Source: Streptomyces luomodiensis | GTDB taxonomy: Bacteria; Actinomycetota; Actinomycetes; Streptomycetales; Streptomycetaceae | Assembly (NCBI RefSeq): GCF_031679605.1 | Contig: NZ_CP117522.1 | Span: forward strand, 1 to 64,000 | Direction of reading: 5' to 3' | Length of the DNA: 64,000 bases | Shown: positions 53,535 to 63,865 of the stretch, piece by piece | How positions within the stretch are numbered: position 1 is the stretch's first letter | Layout: every line of letters begins with the position of its first letter | The notes under the pieces: model-generated | What the model saw: the letters and a program-made list of their open reading frames with translations, nothing else | Database searches by the model: none | What the model was told of the DNA's origin: nothing | Made by a program: the position numbers and the translations under genes

Positions 53535-53538
<4 letters not shown>
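52555..53538 (+). CDS. SorC-family sugar-binding transcriptional regulator
   Basis: The 327-residue protein has an N-terminal helix-turn-helix (VASMYYEQDLTQEQIGEDLH, FTRWKVGRLLAEARQAGIVR). The SorC sugar-phosphate-binding domain follows: LLGVSWGRTMDLLARGL, GLSRSRRPSSAQDMASRIAH, DTVLFSPGAIGADSVLVGSG, VGDVAGRFIGSRGELIDQAL and ending with HLLNPASCERL. Members sense the phosphorylated sugar of their pathway. Being inside the operon (ATGA overlaps at both ends) implies autoregulation through a site such as 48847-48860. Confidence 0.92.
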
Positions 53539-55069
<1,531 letters not shown>

Positions 55070-55073
<4 letters not shown>

Positions 55074-56077
55074 CCACCTCCTCCGCAGTGGCCGAGCCGA
55101 CAGCGGCAGCCACCGGCACCCGACGGGCCCGGCCCCGTGGCGCCGAACTCATCGTCAAATTCAACCTGGTACTGGTGTTCCTCGCCCTGTGCGTCGCGGC
55201 GAGCCTGCTGACACCCGACTTCCTCACCACCCGCAATCTGTCCAACCTCCTCCAGCAGTCGGCGCTGACCGGCATCGTCGCCATCGGCATGACCCTGGTC
55301 ATCCTCACCGCCGGCATCGACCTGTCGGTGGGCAGTGTCGCCGCCTTCGGCGGGATGACGGTCGCGCTGCTGATCGGCGACGATGTCAACGTCGTCCTGG
55401 CCATCGTCGCCAGCGTCGCCGCGGGCGCCCTGTTCGGGACGGTCATGGGCGGGCTCTCCGCCTATCTGTCCCTGCCCGCGTTCATGACCACCCTGGCCGG
55501 GCTCACCGCCATCCGCGGACTGACCTACCTGCTCACCGACGGCGAGCCGACCAGCGCCGAGCTGCCCCACTCCTTCCAGCTGCTCGGCGGGGGCTTCATC
55601 GGCTACATACCGATCGTCGGCCTGATCTTTGTGGCCGTCACCCTCATCACCGGGCTCGTCCTGCGCGGCACCACCTTCGGCGAGTACATCTACGCCGTCG
55701 GCAGCAACAAGGAGGCCGCGCGGCTGTCGGGACTGCCGGTCCGGGGAGTCATCACCGCCGTCTTCGCCATCTCCGGAGCCCTCTCCGCACTGGCGGGCGT
55801 GCTGCTGACCTCACGGCTCACCATCGGCCAGCCGACCGCCTTCAACGGGCTCGAACTGGACGCCATCGCCGCCGTGGTGCTCGGCGGCACCCATCTCTTC
55901 GGCGGCCGCGGCGGAGTGATGGGAACGTTCGTCGCGGTCCTGCTGCTGTCAGTGCTGCGCAACCTGTGCAATCTTATGGGCCTGGGCTCCTTCTTCCAGA
56001 TGGTCGTCACCGGTCTGATCCTGATCGTCGCCCTGATCCTCAACATGCTGATGGAGAAGCGAGGCGTCCGTGCCTGA
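55070..56077 (+). CDS. sugar ABC transporter permease (RbsC-like)
   Basis: The 335-residue, highly hydrophobic protein has about eight to ten membrane helices (LVLVFLALCVAASLLTPDFL, GIVAIGMTLVILTAGIDLSV, VVLGGTHLFGGRGGVMGTFV). The family motif GIDLSVGSVAAFGGM and the cytoplasmic EAA-like loop GSNKEAARLSGLPV contact the ATPase. It overlaps the DeoC gene by eight bases. Confidence 0.92.
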
Positions 56078-57035
56078 CACCGCCCCCGCCCCCGGACTGC
56101 CCCGCTCCACCGACAACGCCTCGCTGCGCGCCTTTCTGCACGGCCTCCCGGGCGTCGACGAGGTGGGCGCCCGCGCCCGAGCCGCCGCCCTGGCCACCCG
56201 TTCCCTCAAGACCACCGCCAAGGCACACGCCATCGACCTGGCCATCCGGATGGTCGACCTGACCACTCTGGAGGGCGCCGACACCCCCGGGAAGGTACGC
56301 GCCCTGTCCGCCAAGGCCCGCCGGCCCGACCCGGACGACCGCGATGTCCCGCAGGTGGCCGCCGTCTGCGTCTACCCCGATCTGGTGCCCGTGGCCGTGG
56401 ACGCCCTGCGCGGCAGCCCGGTGGCCGTGGCCTCGGTGGCCACCGCCTTCCCCGCCGGGCGGGCGCCCCTGGCAGCCAAGCTCGCCGACACCCGTCAGGC
56501 CGTCGCCGACGGCGCCGACGAGATCGACATGGTGATCGACCGGGGCGCCTTCCTGGCCGGTGACTATCGCAAGGTCCACGACGAGATCGTCGCGGTCCGC
56601 GAGGCGTGCGCCCGGCCCGGCGGCGAACCGGCCCATCTGAAGGTCATCCTGGAGACCGGGGAACTGGCCGCCTACGACAATGTGCGGCGCGCCTCCTGGC
56701 TCGCCATGCTCGCCGGAGCCGACTTCATCAAGACCTCCACGGGCAAGGTGACCCCCGCCGCCACCCTGCCGGTCACCCTCATCATGCTGGAGGCGGTCCG
56801 CGACTTCCGCGCCGCCACCGGTCGTCAGGTCGGCGTCAAACCTGCCGGTGGCATCCGCACCACCAAGGACGCGCTGCGCCACCTGGTGCTGGTCAACGAG
56901 ACCACGGGCCCCGACTGGCTCGACCCGTCCTGGTTCCGGCTCGGTGCCTCCAGCCTGCTCAACGACCTGCTGATGCAGCGGACCAGGCTGGCCACCGGCA
57001 CCTACCCGGGCCCCGACCACTACACCCTGGACTGA
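56070..57035 (+). CDS. deoC: deoxyribose-phosphate aldolase-like class I aldolase
   Basis: GTG 56070 starts a 321-residue TIM barrel. The Schiff-base Lys is in ADFIKTSTGKVTPAATLPVT and a second conserved Lys in QVGVKPAGGIRTTKDALRHL. VAAVCVYPDLVPVAVDALRG and ADEIDMVIDRGAFLAGDYRK are also typical. It has the longer form found in actinobacteria. DeoC cleaves 2-deoxyribose-5-phosphate to acetaldehyde and glyceraldehyde-3-phosphate. In this operon it may act on the phosphorylated product of the FGGY kinase. The aldehyde dehydrogenases next door would remove the aldehyde. Confidence 0.9.
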   Translation: MPDTAPAPGLPRSTDNASLRAFLHGLPGVDEVGARARAAALATRSLKTTAKAHAIDLAIRMVDLTTLEGADTPGKVRALSAKARRPDPDDRDVPQVAAVCVYPDLVPVAVDALRGSPVAVASVATAFPAGRAPLAAKLADTRQAVADGADEIDMVIDRGAFLAGDYRKVHDEIVAVREACARPGGEPAHLKVILETGELAAYDNVRRASWLAMLAGADFIKTSTGKVTPAATLPVTLIMLEAVRDFRAATGRQVGVKPAGGIRTTKDALRHLVLVNETTGPDWLDPSWFRLGASSLLNDLLMQRTRLATGTYPGPDHYTLD

Positions 57036-57041
57036 AGACGC

Positions 57042-58481
57042 ATGGCTGACACCACCTTCGCGTACGCCCCCGCACCCGAGTCCCGGGCCATCGTCTCGCT
57101 GCGGCCCGCGTACGGACTGTTCATCGACGGCGCGTTCACACCCCCCACCGAGCGACTGATCACCACGGTCAACCCGGCCGACGAGGAGCGCCTGGCGGAG
57201 GTGTCCGCCGCCGACGAGGCGGACGTGGACCGCGCCGTGACCGCCGCCCGGCGGGCCTTCGAGCACGTGTGGTCCCCCATGCCCTCCGCCGAGCGCGGCA
57301 AGTACCTCTTCCGGATCAGCCGCATCATCCAGGAACGCGCCCGTGAACTGGCCGTCCTGGAGTCCCTGGACAACGGCAAGCCCATCAAGGAGTCGCGGGA
57401 CGTGGACATCCCGCTGGCGGCCGCGCACTTCTTCTACTACGCCGGCTGGGCCGACAAGCTAGTCCACGCCGGCTTCGGCGCCGCGCCCCGGCCACTGGGC
57501 GTCGCGGCCCAGGTCATCCCCTGGAACTTCCCCCTGCTGATGCTCGCCTGGAAGATCGCCCCGGCCCTCGCCACGGGCAATACGGTGGTGCTCAAACCGG
57601 CCGAGACCACCCCGCTCACCGCCCTGCTGTTCGCCGAGATCTGCCAGCAGGCCGAGCTGCCCCCGGGCGTGGTCAACATCGTCACCGGCGCCGCGGACAC
57701 CGGACGCGCTCTGATCGCCCACTCCGGCACCGACAAGGTGGCCTTCACCGGCTCCACCGAGGTCGGCCGGGAGATCGCCCGTACCGTGGCGGGCACCCGC
57801 AAGAAGCTCACCCTGGAACTCGGCGGCAAGGGCGCCAACATCGTCTACGACGACGCTCCCCTGGACCAGGCCGTCGAGGGCATCGTGAACGGAATCTTCT
57901 TCAACCAGGGCCATGTGTGCTGCGCCGGGTCCCGGCTGCTGGTCCAGGAGTCCGTCGCCGAGGAGGTGCTGCACCGGCTCAAGGAGCGCGTCTCCCGGCT
58001 CAGGCTCGGCGACCCGCTGGACAAGAACACCGACATCGGCGCCATCAACTCCGCCGAACAGCTCGCCCGTATCCGCGCCCTCGCCCAGACCGGCCGGGAC
58101 GAGGGCAGCCAGGACTGGGCACCCGACTGCGAACTGCCCGCCCGCGGCTATTGGTTCGCGCCGACCATCTTCACCGGGGTCGCCCAGGCCCACCGCATCG
58201 CCCGGGAGGAGATCTTCGGACCGGTGCTGTCCGTCCTCACCTTCCGCACCCCGGACGAGGCGGTCGAAAAGGCCAACAACACCCCCTACGGCCTGTCGGC
58301 CGGAGTGTGGACCGAGAAGGGAAGCCGCATGCTGTGGACCGCCGGCCGGCTGCGCGCCGGTGTGGTGTGGTCGAACACCTTCAACAAGTTCGATCCCACC
58401 AGCCCGTTCGGGGGCTATCGCGAATCCGGGTACGGACGCGAGGGCGGACGGCACGGACTGGAGGCGTACCTCGATGTCTGA
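57042..58481 (+). CDS. aldehyde dehydrogenase
   Basis: The 479-residue enzyme has AAQVIPWNFPLLMLAWKIAP, FTGSTEVGREIARTVAG, KLTLELGGKGANIVYDDA (general base Glu), NQGHVCCAGSRLLVQESVAE (catalytic Cys), EEIFGPVLSVLTFRTPDEAV and a C-terminal FGGYRESGYGREGG. It oxidises an aldehyde, plausibly acetaldehyde from DeoC, with NAD. The gene starts six bases after deoC and overlaps the next by eight. Confidence 0.92.
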   Translation: MADTTFAYAPAPESRAIVSLRPAYGLFIDGAFTPPTERLITTVNPADEERLAEVSAADEADVDRAVTAARRAFEHVWSPMPSAERGKYLFRISRIIQERARELAVLESLDNGKPIKESRDVDIPLAAAHFFYYAGWADKLVHAGFGAAPRPLGVAAQVIPWNFPLLMLAWKIAPALATGNTVVLKPAETTPLTALLFAEICQQAELPPGVVNIVTGAADTGRALIAHSGTDKVAFTGSTEVGREIARTVAGTRKKLTLELGGKGANIVYDDAPLDQAVEGIVNGIFFNQGHVCCAGSRLLVQESVAEEVLHRLKERVSRLRLGDPLDKNTDIGAINSAEQLARIRALAQTGRDEGSQDWAPDCELPARGYWFAPTIFTGVAQAHRIAREEIFGPVLSVLTFRTPDEAVEKANNTPYGLSAGVWTEKGSRMLWTAGRLRAGVVWSNTFNKFDPTSPFGGYRESGYGREGGRHGLEAYLDV

Positions 58482-59355
58482 GTTCCCCGTACCCGCCGCG
58501 GCCCGAGTGCCGGTGCGCAAGACCTACAAACTGTACCTGGGCGGGGAATTCCCGCGGTCCGAGTCCGGGAGGAGCTATCCGGTGACCTCAGCAGGGGGCG
58601 AGTTGCTGGCCCACGCCGCGATGGGCTCGCGCAAGGACGCCCGGGACGCGGTGGTCACGGCCCGCCGCGCGTTCGTCCCGTGGGCCGCCCGTACGGCCTA
58701 CGCCCGCGGACAGATCCTCTACCGCGTGGCCGAGATGATGGAGGGGCGGCGCGCCCAGTTCGTCCAGGAGACCATCGACGCCCAGGGCCTGGACGCGGCG
58801 CGGGCCGAGGACGTGGTCTCGGCGGCCGTCGACCGCTGGGTGTACTACGCGGGCTGGACCGACAAGGTCACCCAGGTGATGGGCGGAACCAACCCCGTCT
58901 CGGGGCCGTACGACAACCGCTCCGTACCCGAACCCACGGGGGTGGTGGCGGTCCTCGCGCCACCGAAGTCCCCGCTGCTGGGGCTGGTCTCGGTGATCGC
59001 GCCGGTGATCGCGACGGGCAACACGGCGGTGGTGGTGGCGAGCGAGCCGCATCCCCTGCCCGCCGTCACCCTGGCAGAGGCCCTGGCCACCTCGGACCTG
59101 CCCGGCGGTGTGGTCAACATCCTCACCGGCCGCCTCGCGGAACTGGCCCCGCCCCTGGCGTCCCACGCGGACGTCAACGCGCTGGACCTGGCGGGAGCCG
59201 GTGAGCGGGCGGCCGAACTGGAGGCGGCGGCGGCCACCACCCTCACCCGCGTCCTGAGACCGTCGCCGTCCCCCGACTGGGCCGCTCCACCGGGACTGTC
59301 CAGGATCACCCCGTTCCTGGAGACGAAGACCGTGTGGCATCCGGTGGGAATCTGA
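58474..59355 (+). CDS. short aldehyde dehydrogenase-like protein without catalytic Cys
   Basis: ATG 58474 begins inside the preceding gene. The 293-residue product keeps the NAD-binding part: TYKLYLGGEFPRSESGRSYP, AARRAFVPWAARTAYARGQI-like helices, YYAGWTDKVTQVMGGTNPVS and VVAVLAPPKSPLLGLVSVIA (normally PWN, here PPK), VVNILTGR. It lacks the LELGGK Glu and the Cys domain, and then ends FLETKTVWHPVGI. It cannot be a normal aldehyde dehydrogenase. The DeoC, full enzyme, short enzyme order recurs in actinobacteria (family memory), suggesting a subunit or cofactor role. Confidence 0.85.
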   Translation: MSEFPVPAAARVPVRKTYKLYLGGEFPRSESGRSYPVTSAGGELLAHAAMGSRKDARDAVVTARRAFVPWAARTAYARGQILYRVAEMMEGRRAQFVQETIDAQGLDAARAEDVVSAAVDRWVYYAGWTDKVTQVMGGTNPVSGPYDNRSVPEPTGVVAVLAPPKSPLLGLVSVIAPVIATGNTAVVVASEPHPLPAVTLAEALATSDLPGGVVNILTGRLAELAPPLASHADVNALDLAGAGERAAELEAAAATTLTRVLRPSPSPDWAAPPGLSRITPFLETKTVWHPVGI

Positions 59356-59426
59356 CCATTCCCGCCCGGTGGCGCCCCGGCCCAGCCCGGCATCGGACGC
59401 TGTTGGTCAATTCGGGGCCTCGCGTG

Positions 59427-59469
59427 ACGTCGGCCTTCAAGACCCGGTTGTGGTCTTGAAGGCCGACGT
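59427..59469 (+). terminator. long perfect hairpin after the catabolic operon
   Basis: ACGTCGGCCTTCAAGACC (59427-59444) and its exact complement (59452-59469) make an 18-bp stem with a seven-base loop, 72 bases past the last stop. Such a long perfect stem also resembles a transposon end or MITE relic. As a terminator it is well placed for the operon. Confidence 0.6.
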
Positions 59470-59699
59470 TGTCGTATGGGGTGGGTGCGGATGGGCCTTG
59501 CCCCTCGGCCGTGCCCAACGCCTCGGTCCCACCCTGATCCACTCTCGCGTGCCGGCCCTCGCCACCCCAGCCGACCGGGTCAGCAGTCATCCCACGGCGG
59601 GTCAGTTCCGTTTCCGAGACGGTCGGAAGAAATTCACGTGCAGCCCGGACACCCGTTCGGGGAAGCGGTACGCGAGCCACATGGAGACAGCCGCGCCCC
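59470..59699. other. short intergenic segment
   Basis: No convincing gene on either strand. The minus-strand open frame covering it has no recognisable domain. It lies between the terminator and the TetR remnant. Confidence 0.4.
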
Positions 59700-59947
59700 C
59701 AGTCGGAGGACTGCGTACCGAAGCGCTCGTAGCCGAGTCCTGTCATCAGCTGCATGCGTGCTGGCCGCTGCGGACACGCTGTTCGCGAACGCCAAAACAC
59801 CCCAGTCGGTGTGATGGACGCCATCGCCGCAGCGGCCGGTGCCGGAAAGGGAACGTTGTTCCGGGCGTTCGGTGACCGCGACGGACTCCTCGATGCACTG
59901 CCCGCTGCGAAGTTCCAGCCGCTTCGAACAGTCGTGGAGTACCGCTT
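59700..59947 (+). pseudogene. TetR-family regulator, N-terminus only
   Basis: VLAAADTLFANAKTPQSV in one frame and MDAIAAAAGAGKGTLFRAFG then DRDGLLDALPAAKFQPLRTV in the next give a TetR helix-turn-helix (motif GxGKGTLFRxFGDR). A one-base shift near 59808 separates the parts. The ligand-binding domain is replaced by the transposon beginning at 59948 and is not found on the other side. Confidence 0.75.
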
Positions 59948-60117
59948 AGCTTGTTCCTTAACATCGAGCCCGGCCGTGTGGTCACTCTTTGGAGTGATCG
60001 CAGGGTATGAGGGCGGCCTTCCTCGTGATCCTGAACTCTGCGACGAGGTCCCGGAGTTCACCAGGAAGGCCGTGAGGATGAGTGTGCTGGCATCGGCCGG
60101 CGAGCGGAACGTGCTTG
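59948..60117 (+). repeat. 170-bp inverted repeat, left arm
   Basis: This left end of the transposon (ending near ACGTGCTTG) is repeated in inverted orientation at 61532-61701. I see one clear mismatch by eye (GAG versus GGG after the terminal repeat). Confidence 0.85.
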
Positions 60118-61520
60118 AGGAACTGCCACGCTTTCGGACGGCCTTTTACGGGTGCTTGTCCGCGCGAGCGGATGCGTTCTTCGAGCTTTCCGACGCGCTG
60201 CTGTGCGCAGACGGGCCGACGCGGACGCCGGTCGAGCTGTCCCTGCTCGCCGAGCACCAGCGCGGCTACGGCTCGTTGTACGGCGCTCTGAACCATGGTC
60301 GGCTCGACACGAACACCCTGCGTGACCTGCTGGTTTCCTTGCCGCTACCGCGGTTCGACGGGCGGATCGTGCTCACGGTGGACGTCTCACCGTGGCTGCG
60401 GTCGGACGCCGCCTGCTCGCCGGAGCGATTGTTCTGCCTGGTCCACGGCCGCAACGGCCGCTCATCGGACCACGTGGTGCCGGGCTGGCCGTACTCATTC
60501 GTCGCCGCGCTCACCCCGGACCGCACGTCGTGGACCCAGGTCCTGGACGCGGTCCGGCCCGGGCCCACCGACGACGCCGCGGCCGTCACCGCCGACCAGC
60601 TGCGGGCCGTGGTCGAGCGCCTGGTCACGGCCGGTCAGTGGCAGGACGGCGACCGGAACATCCTGGTCGTGATGGACGCGGGCTACGCCGTGATGCGCCT
60701 GGCCTGGGTACTGAGCGACCTTCCCGTCGAGGTGGTCGGGCGCCTTCGTTCCGATCGCCTCCTGCGACTGCCGGCGCCGCCGCGTGTCTACGACCCCCAG
60801 GGCGGCAGGCCTCCCAAGCACGGAGCGGAGTTCCGCCTGGCGAAGCCGGAGACCTGGCCGGAGCCGACAGCAGTGACCCTCAACAACACACCCCGCTACG
60901 GCAAGGCCGAGGCCCGCGCCTGGGACCGGCTCCACCCCCGGCTCACCCACCGCTCGCCCTGGATCGACCTGGACGGCGAACTCCCCCTGATCGAAGGCAC
61001 GTTGATCCGCCTCAAGGCCGACCACCTGCCCGGCGACCGCGACGCGCCGCCGGTCTGGCTATGGTCCTCCGCGACCGGCGCGCCCCCGGACCACCTCGAC
61101 TTCGTCTGGTCGTGCTACCTGCGCAGATTCAACCTGGAGCACACGTTCCGCCTGTTCAAGCAGTCCCTGGGCTGGACCCGCCCCCGGCTGCGTGACCCAC
61201 AGGCAGCGGACCGGTGGACGTGGCTGGTGATCGCCGCGCACACCCAGCTCCGCCTCGCGCCGCCGCTGGCAGCCGACCGGCGCAAGCCCTGGGAGAAGAC
61301 CACCCGCACCGGCACCGCGCTCACCCCGACCCGCGTCCGGCGCGGGTTCAGGAACATCCGCCCCCACCTCGGCAGTCCAGCCCGTGCACCCAAACCCACC
61401 CGGCCGGGGGCCAGGACGACCACCCGGTTCGAAGAACCGGCGCCCCACCACCCGCTACGACGTGGGCAAGACCGTCAAACGCCCCGAGACCCTAGTCGCT
61501 CTGCGTAATGGCAGATGTTA
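60078..61520 (+). pseudogene. DDE transposase of the inverted-repeat element, frameshift near the end
   Basis: ATG 60078 opens SVLASAGERNVLEELPRFRT, LLAEHQRGYGSLYGALNHGR, GRIVLTVDVSPWLRSDAACS (Asp), NILVVMDAGYAVMRLAWVLS (Asp), LYRRFNLEHTF-type RRFNLEHTFRLFKQSLGWTR (Glu) and PQAADRWTWLVIAAHTQLRL. It is an IS4/IS1380-like putative transposase common in Streptomyces. Near 61425 the frame shifts: the alternate frame reads GSKNRRPTTRYDVGKTVKRP then ETLVALRNGRC and stops at TAA 61518-61520 inside the terminal repeat, the probable natural end. Confidence 0.78.
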
Positions 61521-61531
61521 AGGAACAAGCT

Positions 61532-61701
61532 CAAGCACGTTCCGCTCGCCGGCCGATGCCAGCACACTCATCCTCACGGCCTTCCTGGTGAACTCCGGGA
61601 CCTCGTCGCAGAGTTCAGGATCACGAGGAAGGCCGCCCTCATACCCTGCGATCACTCCAAAGAGTGACCACACGGCCGGGCCCGATGTTAAGGAACAAGC
61701 T
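61532..61701 (-). repeat. 170-bp inverted repeat, right arm
   Basis: Inverted copy of 59948-60117, ending with the 18-base terminus at 61684-61701. It directly abuts the right terminus of the intact element, so two termini are separated by exactly 152 bases. It is likely a remnant of a second, oppositely oriented copy. Confidence 0.85.
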
Positions 61702-62179
61702 CAGAAGCTGTGTCAGAACGGTGATCCGTGACGCGCTGTGACGGGTGGGAGGCGCGACCACCTCTTTCGACCTGCCGGACCACACCGACGTCCGATCTCG
61801 AGTACGTAGGTACTTGTTCCTGGCCCGGATATGCCATGGCGCTCGTGATGCGGCAGATCGGGCAGCCCGAAGCATCATGACTGGGCCGTTTGGGTGATAT
61901 CGCATAGCTGACCCTTGTCACCCGTTTGACATTGTGGGTCACTTTGAGTAGTGGAACCGGTGGGCCGCCCATCCTTTGCCGGGGAACGTGCTGTAGGTGG
62001 TTGCCGCGGTTCTTTTGGCGTGGTCGTTCGGCCATGAGGGCCATCTGCCGCCTGGAGCGCGGGCCGCACTGCCGCAGGCGGAACCCCGCAGTGGCATCAA
62101 CCGACGTCCCTGCCCGGGACTGCGTCTCCGCCCGGGCAGTGGCTGCGGTTCCCCGATACGCGCTCAGAAAGGCTGCGCC
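61702..62179. other. intergenic region before the propeller gene
   Basis: No supported gene. The TetR gene does not resume here. Several frames are open by base bias only. The last 15 bases hold AGAAAGG, the ribosome site of the next gene. Confidence 0.45.
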
Positions 62180-63865
62180 ATGACCGCCTTGACCCGGCCT
62201 GATCCGTTGCTGGCCGCCGTCGCGCTGCCTCGGCAACGCTCCACGGTGCTGCCACCTGCTGACGCCACCATCCCCGTCGGCAACTCGCCACTGGGGGTGG
62301 CACTGACTCCGGACGGGGGACGCGGCTACGTCGCGAACCGGGCGTCGAACACCATCAGCGTGATCGACACCGTCACCAACTCCGTCACCGCGACCATCAC
62401 CACCGGCGGTGGCCCGTTCCTCACGGCGGTCTCGCCGGACGGCACACGCGCCTACGTGACCCTGTTCGACGACGGCACCCTCGGGGTGATCGACACTGCC
62501 ACCAACACCCTCACGGCCACCATCGCGGTCGGTGCCGCAGCCGTCGCGGTGGCGCTCTCCCCGGACGGCGCCCGCGCCTACGTCACCAGCCAGGGCGCCA
62601 ACACCCTTAGCGTGGTCGACACCGCGACCAACACCGTCACCGCTACCGTGACCACCGGCCCTATGCCGGTCGGCGTCGCCGTCACCCCCGACGGCGCCCA
62701 CGCCTACGTCTGCTGCGTCGGCGACAGCTCCGTCAGCGTGATCGACACCGCGACCAACACCGTCACGGGCAGCTTCACCGCCGGCGACGTGCCGGTGATC
62801 GTCGCCTTCAGCCCGGACGGCACCCGCGCCTATGTCTGCAATGCGGGGAGCAACAGCGTCAGCGTGATCGACACCACCACCACCACCACCGCCATCGCCA
62901 CCATCGGCGTCGGCACCCTGCCGCGTTTCGTGGCCGTGAGTCCGGACGGGACCGCCGTCTACACCACCGACTTCACCGACAACGCCGTGAGCGTGATCGA
63001 CACCGCCACCAACACCGCCACCGGCAGCATCCCGGTCGGCAACGGCCCCGTCTGCGTCGCGGTCACCCCTGCCGGGAACCGGCTGTACGTGACGGACAAC
63101 GCCGACAACGCCGTCAGCGTGATCGCCCTGACGCTCGTACCTAGCCAGGGCACCACCGCCGGTGGCACCATCGTGACCATTCGAGGCCACGATCTGGCCG
63201 GCGCAACCGCCGTGCACTTCGGCGACAGGCTCGCCACCATCCTGGCCAACACCGCGACCTCGGTCACGGTCCGCACCCCCGCCGGACAGGGCGCGGTCCC
63301 CGTGACCGTCACCACCCCGGGTGGCACCGGCGTCTTCGGCACCTTCTACTACCGCCCCACCCCACTGCTGACCGGGATCACCCCGACCATGGGTTCCGTT
63401 GCCGGCGGAGGCACCGCGGTCATCACCGGAGCCAACCTGACCGGGACCACCTCGGTGCGCTTCGGCTCCAGAGTGGCCACCATCCAGTCCGTCACCGACA
63501 CCGCCGTCACGGTCGGCATCCCCGGCGCTCCATCCACCGGCCCGGTGTCCGTCACCGTCATCACCCCCGTCGGAAACGCCAACGGCCTGACCTTCACCTA
63601 CCTCGACACCCCCTCCCTGACTGCCGTCAGACCCGACACCGGACCAACCGCCGGCGGCACCGACGTCACCATCACCGGCGCCAACCTCGCCACCACCCAG
63701 GCAGTCACCTTCGACAACACTCCCGCGCCCTTCGCCGTCATCTCCGACCAGACGATCACCGCAGCCGCCCCGCCCCACCCCGCCGGCGGAATCACCATCA
63801 TCGTCAGCACCATCGGCGGCAGCTCCCAGAGCACCTACACCTACCTCGACGGACCCGCCATCTGA
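62180..63865 (+). CDS. YVTN beta-propeller protein with three IPT/TIG domains
   Basis: ATG 62180 lies seven bases after AGAAAGG. The 561-residue product has seven repeats of about 42 residues (about 29-322), each ending in (S)VIDTATNTVT with VAVSPDGTRAYVT inside: a complete seven-bladed YVTN propeller. Three IPT/TIG immunoglobulin-like domains follow (about 323-400, 401-483, 484-561), each with the TAGGTxVTITGxNL motif and a FGDRLATI/VRFGSRVATI strand. There is no signal peptide or membrane helix, which is odd for a fold usually found outside cells. The DNA repeats (126-base period) are GC-rich and nearly identical in parts. Role unknown; binding or structural. Confidence 0.88.
   Translation: MTALTRPDPLLAAVALPRQRSTVLPPADATIPVGNSPLGVALTPDGGRGYVANRASNTISVIDTVTNSVTATITTGGGPFLTAVSPDGTRAYVTLFDDGTLGVIDTATNTLTATIAVGAAAVAVALSPDGARAYVTSQGANTLSVVDTATNTVTATVTTGPMPVGVAVTPDGAHAYVCCVGDSSVSVIDTATNTVTGSFTAGDVPVIVAFSPDGTRAYVCNAGSNSVSVIDTTTTTTAIATIGVGTLPRFVAVSPDGTAVYTTDFTDNAVSVIDTATNTATGSIPVGNGPVCVAVTPAGNRLYVTDNADNAVSVIALTLVPSQGTTAGGTIVTIRGHDLAGATAVHFGDRLATILANTATSVTVRTPAGQGAVPVTVTTPGGTGVFGTFYYRPTPLLTGITPTMGSVAGGGTAVITGANLTGTTSVRFGSRVATIQSVTDTAVTVGIPGAPSTGPVSVTVITPVGNANGLTFTYLDTPSLTAVRPDTGPTAGGTDVTITGANLATTQAVTFDNTPAPFAVISDQTITAAAPPHPAGGITIIVSTIGGSSQSTYTYLDGPAI

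Larger units (their letters stand above)
59948..61531 (+). mobile_element. insertion sequence with 18-bp inverted ends
   Basis: AGCTTGTTCCTTAACATC at 59948-59965 is mirrored exactly at 61514-61531. The 1,584-base element carries one transposase and interrupts a TetR gene. A further inverted copy of its first 170 bases follows directly (61532-61701) and ends with a third copy of the same terminus. No target duplication is apparent. Confidence 0.85.

Noticed and set aside
56040..57428. 462-residue minus-strand open frame
   Set aside because: Antisense of deoC and the aldehyde dehydrogenase gene. Low-complexity Gly-rich text, a product of third-position GC bias.
59427..59469. Hairpin as the end of another insertion sequence
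   Set aside because: No second copy, transposase or target duplication is adjacent. Terminator is the simpler reading, though not proven.
62260..63120. Regular 126-base periodicity that might suggest a CRISPR or satellite array
   Set aside because: The period is a multiple of three and encodes the propeller repeats. Units vary at the nucleotide level and there are no spacers.
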